DNA of 64,000 nucleotides from Rhodoferax sp. WC2427 (GTDB lineage Bacteria; Pseudomonadota; Gammaproteobacteria; Burkholderiales; Burkholderiaceae_C). The number at the start of each line of letters is the position of its first letter. The first letter of the stretch is position 1. Of the stretch, positions 57,424 to 64,000 are shown in pieces. Below the pieces are notes generated by a model. It did no database searches, was not told the DNA's origin, and worked only from the letters and a program-made list of their open reading frames with translations. The translations under genes and the position numbers were made by a program. Location of the stretch: assembly GCF_040822085.1 (NCBI RefSeq), contig NZ_CP162006.1, positions 744,001 through 808,000 of the forward strand, read 5' to 3'.

Positions 57424-58722
57424 CTATGCTGCGTTGCGCAGGGCCTCCAGGGCCTCGGCCACCTCTTCCGGGCTGACGCCGTCGGCGGGGCGCAGCGTCC
57501 CCAGCCCTGCCGTGCCCTCGGCCTGCAACTGGCGGATGGCGGTGCCTGCATCCTTGGGTGCCGCGTACCCGGTACTGAGCAGCAGCAGGCGCCCGTGGGC
57601 ATCGACCAGCTTGAAGTGGAATAGCCCGTCCGCCTCGCGGTACTGCTTGAAGCTGGGCAGCGCAGCTTTGGCGGCCCTGATGGCCTTTTGCGTGGCCTGG
57701 GCGTTCAGGTCGCGCAGGCCCACGGCGTGGCGCAGCTGGGCGATGAAAGGGGTGGCGGTCTGGCGGGCTTTGGCGGCACCGGCGCGCAGAATGGTTTCCA
57801 CCTCGCCGGGGTTGTCCATGTAGCGCTGGTAGGCCTCGCGCATGGGGGCAACCTCCTGGTCGATGCGCTCGAACAGCACCTGCTTGGCATCGCCCCAGGC
57901 AATGCCGTCGGCAAACGCCTGGCGCAGCTGGGCGGTTTCCTCGTCGCTGGCAAAGGCCTGGTAGATCTGGAACAGGGCCGAGCCCTCGGTGTCCTTGGCC
58001 TCGCCAGGCGCGCGCGAGTCGGTCACGATGCTGGCGATCAGTTTGCGCAGCTCGGCCTTGGGTGCGAACAGCGGAATCGTGTTGTCGTAGCTCTTGCTCA
58101 TCTTGCGGCCGTCCAGGCCGGGCAGGGTGGCCACGGACTCTTCGATCAGCGCTTCGGGCAGCACAAAGTAGTCGCCTTTGTAGGCGTGGTTGAAGCGCTG
58201 GGCGATGTCGCGCGCCATCTCGATGTGCTGGATCTGGTCGCGGCCCACCGGCACCTTGTGCGCGTTGAACAGCACGATGTCGGCGGCCATCAGCACCGGG
58301 TACATGAACAGCCCGGCGCTGATGTCGGCATCCTGGTCGGCCTGGGCGGCGGTGTTCTTGTCTACCGAGGCCTTGTAGGCGTGGGCGCGGTTGAGCATGC
58401 CCTTGGCCGTCATGCAGGTCAGCAGCCAGGTGAGCTCGGGGATTTCGGGGATGTCGGACTGGCGGTAGAAGGCCACGCGGCTCGGGTCCAGCCCGGCGGC
58501 CAGCCAGCTGGCGGCAATCTCCAGGGTGGAGCGCTGGATGCGCGCCGGGTCGTCGATTTTGATCAGCGCGTGGTAGTCGGCCAGGAAGTAGAAGCTCTCC
58601 ACCCCGGCGGCCTGGCTGGCGCGCACCGAGGGGCGGATGGAGCCGACGTAGTTGCCCAGATGCGGTGTGCCGGAGGTGGTGATGCCGGTCAGGACACGGG
58701 AGGTGGCGGGAGAGGTGGTCAT
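57424..58722 (-). CDS. trpS: Tryptophanyl-tRNA synthetase
   Basis: A 432-residue class I aminoacyl-tRNA synthetase. GTPHLGNYVG is the HIGH-like motif, DYHALIKI and VGRDQIQHIEMARDIA are the tryptophan/ATP pocket, and KMSKS closes the active site. It is roughly 90 residues longer at the C-terminus than the common ~335-residue form; this extension (VGLRDLNAQATQKAIRAAKAA onward) is typical of a proteobacterial TrpS group. Start ATG 58722. Closely followed on the same strand order by the M50 protease gene upstream (7 bases). Confidence 0.95.
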   Translation of the reverse strand: MTTSPATSRVLTGITTSGTPHLGNYVGSIRPSVRASQAAGVESFYFLADYHALIKIDDPARIQRSTLEIAASWLAAGLDPSRVAFYRQSDIPEIPELTWLLTCMTAKGMLNRAHAYKASVDKNTAAQADQDADISAGLFMYPVLMAADIVLFNAHKVPVGRDQIQHIEMARDIAQRFNHAYKGDYFVLPEALIEESVATLPGLDGRKMSKSYDNTIPLFAPKAELRKLIASIVTDSRAPGEAKDTEGSALFQIYQAFASDEETAQLRQAFADGIAWGDAKQVLFERIDQEVAPMREAYQRYMDNPGEVETILRAGAAKARQTATPFIAQLRHAVGLRDLNAQATQKAIRAAKAALPSFKQYREADGLFHFKLVDAHGRLLLLSTGYAAPKDAGTAIRQLQAEGTAGLGTLRPADGVSPEEVAEALEALRNAA

Positions 58723-58729
58723 GGAGAAT

Positions 58730-59398
58730 TCAGGAAATCAAAAAAGACAACGGGCTCAGCAGGATCTGGAGCAGGCCAAAGGTCAGGCCCATCACCGGCT
58801 GCATCCACAGCGTGCTGACGATGCCGGAAATCACCAGCGCCATCACGATGAAGAAGCCCCAGGGCTCCACCCGCGACACCAGCATGGCCTGGCGGTAGGG
58901 CAGCAGGCCCACCAGAATGCGGCCCCCGTCCAGCGGCGGCAGCGGAAACAGGTTGAAGGCAAACATCACCACATTGACCAGCATGCCGGCCTTGCACATC
59001 TTCAGGAAGAACGGCTCGGTGGTGCCGGTGGCCACCAGCGCATACATCAGCACGCCCCACAAGAAGGCCTGGATGAGGTTGGCCCCCGGCCCAGCCAGGG
59101 CCACCCACACCATGTCGCGTTTGGGGTTGCGCAGGTTGCCAAAGTTGACCGGCACCGGCTTGGCATAGCCAAACAGAAAGGTGCCCGAAGTGGCGAAGTA
59201 CAGGACCAGCGGCATCAGGATGGTGCCGACCGGGTCGATGTGCTGCAGCGGGTTGAGCGTGATGCGGCCCATCCGGTAGGCGGTGTTGTCGCCAAAGTAA
59301 TGGGCCACATAGCCGTGCGCGGCTTCGTGCACCGTGATGGCAAACAGCACGGGCAGGGCATAGACCAGGACGGTCTGTATCAGGTTGGCAATATCCAC
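58730..59398 (-). CDS. Site-2-protease-like membrane metalloprotease (M50)
   Basis: A 222-residue membrane protein with about five helices. ITVHEAAHGYVA carries the HExxH zinc motif in the first helix and NLFPLPPLDGGRI the second zinc-ligand Asp. Small M50 proteins of this form occur next to trpS and YciO/Sua5 genes in betaproteobacteria, and the substrate is unknown. Seven bases separate it from trpS. The next gene upstream begins 28 bases away. Confidence 0.88.
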   Translation of the reverse strand: MDIANLIQTVLVYALPVLFAITVHEAAHGYVAHYFGDNTAYRMGRITLNPLQHIDPVGTILMPLVLYFATSGTFLFGYAKPVPVNFGNLRNPKRDMVWVALAGPGANLIQAFLWGVLMYALVATGTTEPFFLKMCKAGMLVNVVMFAFNLFPLPPLDGGRILVGLLPYRQAMLVSRVEPWGFFIVMALVISGIVSTLWMQPVMGLTFGLLQILLSPLSFLIS

Positions 59399-59426
59399 GG
59401 GGGAGGTGTCTCGGAAGGAAGAAAAA

Positions 59427-60062
59427 TTACAGGCCTATTGCGGCCAGGTCGCCGCGGCCCTGGCGCACCAGCACCGGGTCGCCGCCGCTGCCCATCTCGG
59501 TCAGGTCGATCACGGTGGTGGGCTCCAGCGGGCAGGCCCCGGCGTCCAGCACGGCGGCAATCTGGTGTTCGAACAGGTCGCGGATGGCGTGCGCGTCGTT
59601 CAGCGGCTCGGTCTCGCCCGGTGGGATCAGCGTGGTGGCCAGCAGCGGGCCGCCGTGCAGTTCCAGCAGGGCTTGCAGGGTTTTGTGGTCGGGTACGCGC
59701 AGGCCGATGGTCTTGCGCGAGGGGTGGCTCAGGCGGCGCGGCACTTCCTTGCTGGCTTCCAGGATGAAGGTGTAGGGGCCGGGCGTGGCGGCCTTGAGCA
59801 GGCGGTACTGCTTGTTGTCCACCCGCGCGTAGTTGGCCAGCTCGCTCAGGTCGCGGCACAGCAGGGTCAGGTGGTGCTTATCGTCCACACCGCGGGTGCG
59901 GCGCAGCAGGTCGGCGGCGGCCTTGTCGTCCAGATGGCAGACCAGCGCGTAGCTGGAGTCGGTGGGCACGGCCACCAGCTTGCCTTGGCCCAGCAGGGCC
60001 ACGGTTTGCTTGAGCAGGCGGATCTGCGGATTCTCGGGGTGGACTTCGAAGTGCTGGGCCAT
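59427..60062 (-). CDS. YrdC/YciO-family threonylcarbamoyladenylate synthase-like protein
   Basis: A 211-residue single YrdC domain. KLVAVPTDSSYALVCHLDD, RRTRGVDDKHHLTLLCRDLSELANYA, ATPGPYTFIL and TIGLRVPDH match the YciO subgroup of the TsaC/Sua5 family. These proteins make threonylcarbamoyl-AMP for tRNA t6A or have a related unknown role. Part of the minus-strand housekeeping group with the protease and trpS. Confidence 0.85.
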   Translation of the reverse strand: MAQHFEVHPENPQIRLLKQTVALLGQGKLVAVPTDSSYALVCHLDDKAAADLLRRTRGVDDKHHLTLLCRDLSELANYARVDNKQYRLLKAATPGPYTFILEASKEVPRRLSHPSRKTIGLRVPDHKTLQALLELHGGPLLATTLIPPGETEPLNDAHAIRDLFEHQIAAVLDAGACPLEPTTVIDLTEMGSGGDPVLVRQGRGDLAAIGL

Positions 60063-60074
60063 AGGGTTGTAATT

Positions 60075-60965
60075 TTAAGATTCGGTGGGTAGTACGGTAA
60101 TGCGGCTTTCCCGCACGGTCAGCCAGGCTCCGGCGGCACCGCACACGGCCACCAGGATGATGCCCAGCGTGGCCCACAGGTCGGGCACGTGGTCAAACAC
60201 CAGCCAGCCGCCCAGCATGGCAAAACCAATCTGCACGTACAAAAACGGCATCAGCGTGGCGGCCGGGCTGCGGGTGTAGGCCAGGATCAGCATCAGGTGG
60301 CCGATGCTGGCGGCCACGCCCATCACCACCATGCCCAGCCACAGATGCCAATCGGTAATGGTTTCCCAGAAGAAGGGCACGGCCAGCGAGGCCACTGCAG
60401 TGCCGATCCAGCCGGTGTAGAAATGCATGGTCAGGGGGTCTTCGGTGCGGGCCAGGCGGCTGGTCAGCACCTGGAACCAGGCATTGCAGCCCACCACCGC
60501 CAAGGGCAGCAGCATGGCCCAGGTAAAGGTGTCGCCGCCGGGCCGGATGATCACCAGCGTGCCGACAAAGCCGCCCGCCACCAGCAGCCAGCGCAGGCCC
60601 GACACGCGTTCGCCCAACACCGCCGCCACCAAAGTGATGACTAGCGGGGTGATCATCACGATGGCGGTGAATTCGCCCACCGGCATGAACTTCAGGCTCA
60701 AGAACGCAAACAGGCTGGTCAACAGCAGCAGCACGCCGCGCAGAACCTGGAATTTGGGATGCGCGGTGCGTAGCAAGGCCCGCCCGCGCAGCGGCAGCAT
60801 GGTAGCGCTGGTGACCACGGCCTGGAAGGCGTAACGAAACCACAGCGCCATCAGCAGGGGCACGCTGGCGGTGGTCCATTTGGTGGTGGTGTCCAGCACG
60901 GCAAAGCAGGCTACGGCCGCCAGCACCAGCGCAATGCCGGCGAGCGCTGAGCCGGGGCGCTTCAC
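60075..60965 (-). CDS. EamA/DMT-family transporter
   Basis: A 296-residue protein with ten hydrophobic segments. LAAVACFAVLDTTTKW begins the first repeat, FTAIVMITPLVITLVAAVLGE and FLYVQIGFAMLGGWLVF the typical EamA glycine motifs. GTG 60965 overlaps the stop of the PHP-phosphatase gene (GTGA), a coupled start. An extension to GTG 60992 is possible. Substrate unknown. Confidence 0.83.
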   Translation of the reverse strand: MKRPGSALAGIALVLAAVACFAVLDTTTKWTTASVPLLMALWFRYAFQAVVTSATMLPLRGRALLRTAHPKFQVLRGVLLLLTSLFAFLSLKFMPVGEFTAIVMITPLVITLVAAVLGERVSGLRWLLVAGGFVGTLVIIRPGGDTFTWAMLLPLAVVGCNAWFQVLTSRLARTEDPLTMHFYTGWIGTAVASLAVPFFWETITDWHLWLGMVVMGVAASIGHLMLILAYTRSPAATLMPFLYVQIGFAMLGGWLVFDHVPDLWATLGIILVAVCGAAGAWLTVRESRITVLPTES

Positions 60966-61816
60966 TGGATGCGGTCCGCCAGCAACTCCCACACCGGGGT
61001 GAGGTCGCCTGGCAGGTAGGGCAGGGTGCCCAGGTCGGTGTGGCTCTCTTGGGGGCTGTGGAAGTCGCTGCCGCGCGAGGCGGCCAGGCCGAATTCACGG
61101 GCCACGTCGGCGTATTCGGTGTATTCGGCCACCGTGTGGCTGCCGGTCACCACCTCGACGCCGCCACCGCCGTGGGCCTTGAATTCGCTGAACAGTGCGT
61201 ATTCTTCGTTGGCGGTGAATTTGTAGCGGCCCGGGTGGGCAATCACGGCGATGCCGCCGGTCTGGGTGATCCAGGTCACAGCGTCTTTCAGCGCGGCCCA
61301 GCGGTGCGGCACGTAGCCGGGCTTGCCTTCGGTGAGGTATTTGCGAAACACCTCGTAGGTGTCGGTGCAGGCGCCGGACTCGACCAGAAAGCGGGCGAAA
61401 TGGGTGCGCGAAATCAGCTCCGGGTTGCCGACGAACTTGAGCGCGCCCTCAAAGGCATTGGGAATGCCCACGGCCGCCAGGCCGGCGGCCATTTCCATGG
61501 CGCGCTGCTCCCGGCCGCCGCGGGTGGCTTCCAGGCCTTTGCGTATCAGCGGGCTGTCGGCATCAAAACCCAGGCCGACGATGTGCACGGTCTCACCCGC
61601 AAAGGTCACCGAAATCTCGGCCCCGGTCAGGTACTTCATGCCATGGGCCTTGGCGGCCGCGGCGGCGCGCTGCTGGCCGCCCACCTCGTCGTGGTCGGTC
61701 AGGGCCCACAGCTCGACACCGTTGGCGCTGGCGCGGGCCGCGAGTTGTTCAGGGGTGAGCGTGCCGTCGGAGACGACCGAGTGGCAGTGGAGGTCGGCGT
61801 TAAGTATGGAGGTCAC
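60962..61816 (-). CDS. PHP-domain 3',5'-nucleoside bisphosphate phosphatase-like (YciV/RnaAM)
   Basis: A 284-residue PHP metallophosphoesterase. ADLHCHSVVSDGTLTPEQL carries the first His triad, LTDHDEVGG the Asp/His, TGAEISVTF the Glu, IAHPGRY and SRGSDFHSP the remaining ligands. The E. coli relative YciV acts on 3',5'-bisphosphates and as a 5'-3' RNA exonuclease. It starts the minus-strand operon with the transporter, which overlaps it. Confidence 0.88.
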   Translation of the reverse strand: MTSILNADLHCHSVVSDGTLTPEQLAARASANGVELWALTDHDEVGGQQRAAAAAKAHGMKYLTGAEISVTFAGETVHIVGLGFDADSPLIRKGLEATRGGREQRAMEMAAGLAAVGIPNAFEGALKFVGNPELISRTHFARFLVESGACTDTYEVFRKYLTEGKPGYVPHRWAALKDAVTWITQTGGIAVIAHPGRYKFTANEEYALFSEFKAHGGGGVEVVTGSHTVAEYTEYADVAREFGLAASRGSDFHSPQESHTDLGTLPYLPGDLTPVWELLADRIQ

Positions 61817-61873
61817 GGGTCGATTTTAGGCGCTATGGGTTTTCCCTGCCCCTAGGCGGCCATTGGGTGGGCC

Positions 61874-61907
61874 ATAAAAAAACCCGCTGGATGAGAGCGG
61901 GTTTTTT
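61874..61907. terminator. bidirectional terminator after rpmG
   Basis: AACCCGCT (61881-61888) pairs with AGCGGGTT (61896-61903), with A-run on the left and T-run on the right. It can stop the ribosomal-protein transcript coming from the right. Confidence 0.85.
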
Positions 61908-61931
61908 GTCGTGTACAAAGACCAGTCTGAA

Positions 61932-62102
61932 TTACTTCAGCTTGATTTCTTTGTAGTCCACATGCTTGCGAGCTTTGGGATCAAACTTGCTGATCAACAT
62001 TTTCTCGGGCATGGTTTTCTTGTTTTTGGTCGTGGTGTAGAAGTGCCCCGTACCTGCTGTAGATTCCAGCTTGATTTTTTCGCGTCCGCCTTTGGTTGCC
62101 AT
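61932..62102 (-). CDS. rpmG: 50S ribosomal protein L33
   Basis: A 56-residue basic protein: [35 protein letters not shown], and ends [10 protein letters not shown]. The L33 pattern without the zinc cysteines (the C- form) is normal for many proteobacteria. It follows rpmB by 11 bases on the minus strand and ends at a strong terminator. Confidence 0.96.
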   Translation of the reverse strand: MATKGGREKIKLESTAGTGHFYTTTKNKKTMPEKMLISKFDPKARKHVDYKEIKLK

Positions 62103-62113
62103 GATTCAGCTCC

Positions 62114-62347
62114 TTATGCTTGGCCACGTGCGCGCAAATCGGCGAGCACAGAGTCGATACCGTTTTTGTCGATCAAACGCAGACCGGCGTTGGAGATGCG
62201 CAAGCGGATCCAACGGTTTTCTGTTTCGACCCAGAAGCGGCGGTATTGCAGGTTCGGCAGGAACCGACGTTTGGTTTTGTTGTTGGCGTGGGAGACATTG
62301 TTCCCCGTCATCGGGCCTTTGCCCGTTACTTCGCATACGCGTGCCAT
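62114..62347 (-). CDS. rpmB: 50S ribosomal protein L28
   Basis: A 77-residue protein: [35 protein letters not shown] and [16 protein letters not shown] are L28 signatures. First gene of rpmB-rpmG. The leader of about 150 bases from the probable -10 element may carry autoregulation. Confidence 0.97.
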   Translation of the reverse strand: MARVCEVTGKGPMTGNNVSHANNKTKRRFLPNLQYRRFWVETENRWIRLRISNAGLRLIDKNGIDSVLADLRARGQA

Positions 62348-62504
62348 GAGGACACTCCAATCAGAGCCGGGGCAGCACACAAGCTGTCCCAGCCAATTAA
62401 CGGCAGAAGCCGCACCTCGCCATCCATGAAGGTGGCGGTAAAAATAATTTACCAAACCCAGTCTGCCCTTGGAAGGGCTCGCAAAATTCAGTAAAGCCTA
62501 CGAT

Positions 62505-62510
62505 TATAGC
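62505..62510 (-). promoter_or_regulatory. probable -10 element of the rpmB-rpmG promoter
   Basis: On the minus strand the sequence reads TATAAT, preceded by a GGC. No clear -35 hexamer at 17 bases. It gives a leader of about 150 bases before the rpmB start. Confidence 0.5.
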
Positions 62511-62549
62511 CTTGTCGGAGAAAACCTACCCCGACCTGCTTTCAGGCAT

Positions 62550-62584
62550 GAAAAAGCCCGCTACTTTTGACAGCAGCGGGCTTC
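62550..62584 (-). terminator. terminator of the broken tRNA-Thr gene
   Basis: AGCCCGCT (62555-62562) pairs with AGCGGGCT (62575-62582). On the minus strand the stem is followed by TTTTT. It is the natural terminator of a minus-strand tRNA. Confidence 0.8.
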
Positions 62585-62592
62585 TCAATATG

Positions 62593-62637
62593 TGGTGCCG
62601 GAGAGATGAATCGAACACCCGACCTTCTCATTACGAA
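62593..62637 (-). tRNA. 3' fragment of tRNA-Thr(CGU), probable attachment site
   Basis: On the minus strand the 45 bases begin with the anticodon loop TTCGTAA, go through AGGTCGGGTGTTCGATTC and end CCGGCACCA. These are the anticodon loop, T arm and acceptor 3' half of tRNA-Thr with anticodon CGU. The 5' half is absent: the sequence to the right is unrelated. This is the classic duplicated attachment site left by an integrase that inserts in a tRNA gene. Confidence 0.75.
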
Positions 62638-62840
62638 CTCTGGCACCGATAGCTGTTTATTGTTGCCGATTGCTGTCTTCATTCTTGACGATACGATTTT
62701 AACAGCCCAGATTGATGAGAAAAAGCCCCAGCTTTGTGCAGCAACTGTGACATAGCTGTGACATGGGCACGCACAGAAGGGCGCACAGTCGGCCATCTGG
62801 CAGACTCTTGGCAGTCTAAAAGTTGTAGGGGTTGAAGAGA

Positions 62841-63722
62841 ATGGCGCAGCGCAAACCAAAAAGGCCGTCCACCGACAGGGCACTGTCATCTAAGCAGTGG
62901 GCATGGGAGTTTCTCCGATTCAACGGAGAGTATCGAAAAGCATACGCAGCCTGGATGGAACTTCCGCACGCAGTACGGTGTGTGTCGGTGTCGTCGACTG
63001 GCATACCACTTGGCGACTGCCCTCCCAGTACCCCCATGTCATATTTCGATGTGACCCCGCTTGCGAGGGCGAACGAAACGGTCGCCGAATGGCTATCTCG
63101 TACCGAGGAAGAGCGTAAATCCGGTTGGAAAATTGCGGCTTCTTCAAGGCTGGCCCCTCCGAGGGAATTCTTGATTTCTGAGTGGATTGACCCCCAGTCC
63201 CCCTTGCCGAAGGAAAAAGAGCACATCTGGGACAAGTTCGGCGTGGAGTCAGTAGTCGGTCTGGTCACAGATAAACACTTGCCTCAGCGTGCAGCGGTAG
63301 CTGTGGGCCAGTTGACGGACATGCATGAACTTGCATTCATCGTCGATGTCCGTAGTCCCTTGGCCTTCCTCGAAAAGCAGTTCAAGGACGCAGTTCTTTC
63401 GCATAGGGAGACACTACTCGCACGCGCTGTCGGTGAACAGCCTGATGTGTACGGGGGCAAGGCCATCATCAATAGCGGTGGAATTTACGAAAAGTACATA
63501 GTGATTCTTAATCGACTCGATCAAGGGGAAACCGAGGATGACATTCGCTACAAACAGACTACTGGCGGCCCGAGACTACCCCATTGGGATGCTTATATAG
63601 CCAACATGAAAACTCAAATTCCTGATGCTATAGCGATGAGAGAAGGTGGGTACAGGAAGATCGCCTATCGAGATGACTTTGTCGGTGATTTGAAGAAGAA
63701 GTCCACGACCGGAAAAACATAG
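62841..63722 (+). CDS. DUF6499-like protein of an integrated element
   Basis: A 293-residue protein. SSKQWAWEFLRFNGEYRKAY near residue 20 matches the DUF6499 start found in regulators of integrative elements; the rest (GIYEKYIVILNRLDQGETED, IPDAIAMREGGYRKIAYRDDF) is unfamiliar. ATG 62841 is chosen, after AGGGGTTGAAGAG. GC content is clearly lower than in the left 62 kb. It is the first gene past the tRNA fragment. Possible role in control of the element. Confidence 0.65.
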   Translation: MAQRKPKRPSTDRALSSKQWAWEFLRFNGEYRKAYAAWMELPHAVRCVSVSSTGIPLGDCPPSTPMSYFDVTPLARANETVAEWLSRTEEERKSGWKIAASSRLAPPREFLISEWIDPQSPLPKEKEHIWDKFGVESVVGLVTDKHLPQRAAVAVGQLTDMHELAFIVDVRSPLAFLEKQFKDAVLSHRETLLARAVGEQPDVYGGKAIINSGGIYEKYIVILNRLDQGETEDDIRYKQTTGGPRLPHWDAYIANMKTQIPDAIAMREGGYRKIAYRDDFVGDLKKKSTTGKT

Positions 63723-63818
63723 CTCTGCATCTTTTTCCTTAGAGAAATCGTAGTCAAAAAATACGATAGCCAGCGGTGAGCAGTTGTGCTCATCGCTAGT
63801 CCCTCCAAGGAGAAAATC

Positions 63819-64000
63819 GTGCCAGTAACGTCATCCCAAGTCCAACTTGGACGCAGCCCGTCAGCCGTCCAAAATTTTTTCAACCCGCTTCAGCCTGTCA
63901 ATCAGATCGCAGGTCATGGAGGCGCTAGCACATCGGCTGCTTCGGAAGCCCCAAACGTGCTGCCCAAAGAAACCAATCACCAGACTTGGTTTCGCGTATC
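63819..64000 (+). CDS. Unknown island gene (partial, N-terminus only)
   Basis: A reading frame from GTG 63819, six bases after AAGGAG, is open to the window's right edge: MPVTSSQVQLGRSPSAVQNF, then a Ser/Pro/Asn-rich stretch ending NHQTWFRV. At least 60 residues. No recognised domain. The good ribosome site and lack of stops support a real gene of the island. Confidence 0.5.
   Translation, partial: MPVTSSQVQLGRSPSAVQNFFNPLQPVNQIAGHGGASTSAASEAPNVLPKETNHQTWFRV

Noticed and set aside
62567..62755. A 62-codon plus-strand frame across the tRNA fragment
   Set aside because: It runs through the terminator and tRNA remnant and is best explained by the integration junction.

Overview
The window looks like a chromosome segment of a high-GC betaproteobacterium of the order Burkholderiales, most likely family Comamonadaceae (Rhodoferax/Acidovorax-like). 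I base this on protein style, on the DUF3348-DUF802-OmpA cluster, on TctA/TctB transport, and on a dispersed repeat with the core GCGCTTATTCCAT...AGCAGCTAC. This is inference from reading the sequence; no database search was run.

Layout. 1-3326 (minus): a conserved cluster DUF3348 - DUF802 - OmpA/MotB-like, resembling a stator with a long coiled-coil tail. 3396-6641: argH, then a divergent LytS/LytTR two-component pair. 6723-8401: a HipB/HipA toxin-antitoxin module. 8412-9901: a glyoxalase-like protein, a NYN nuclease-like protein and an acyl-CoA thioesterase. 9934-12814: divergent norR and hmp (nitric oxide response) with a perfect FNR-type box between them. 12918-16187: type II NADH dehydrogenase and a chemoreceptor. 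16275-18841: an IclR regulator divergent from an unusual type II dehydroquinase and a periplasmic binding protein. 18868-21783: recJ and an RpfE-type protein, separated by a 239 bp segment with 19 bp terminal inverted repeats.

21.8-39.1 kb: three near-identical BON-domain gene cassettes, two in tandem and one inverted 15.6 kb away. They enclose a mixed region with an SRAP homologue lacking its usual catalytic residues, an NlpC-like amidase, a quinone reductase-like flavoprotein, a lactate dehydrogenase-like protein and a complete De Ley-Doudoroff D-galactose (or related sugar) pathway (28851-35007). The pathway genes are arranged divergently around a GntR regulator, and the same 15-mer occurs in both control regions.

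39202-41143: lolC-lolD. 41331-49329: the most interesting locus. It holds a cNMP-binding/patatin fusion, an overlapping stand-alone C-A-T-TE peptide synthetase, an overlapping VTT/TVP38 membrane protein, and a FeeM-like N-acyl amino acid synthase fused to a PilZ domain behind an AT-rich promoter region. Together these suggest a lipo-amino-acid system sensing cyclic nucleotides. 49367-53339: TatD, a deoxyinosine glycosylase, a spermidine synthase-like protein and an orphan GspE-type ATPase. 53464-55473: tctBA without tctC. 55606-62347: housekeeping genes (two EamA exporters, a Tyr-less SDR, trpS, an M50 protease, a YrdC-domain protein, a PHP phosphatase, rpmG and rpmB).

62593-62637 is the 3' part of a tRNA-Thr(CGU) gene, broken at the start of its anticodon loop. 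To its right, base composition drops and a DUF6499-like regulator appears. This is probably the edge of an integrated genomic island that runs off the right end. The dispersed repeat appears about a dozen times between genes and seems to have been built into several coding sequences.
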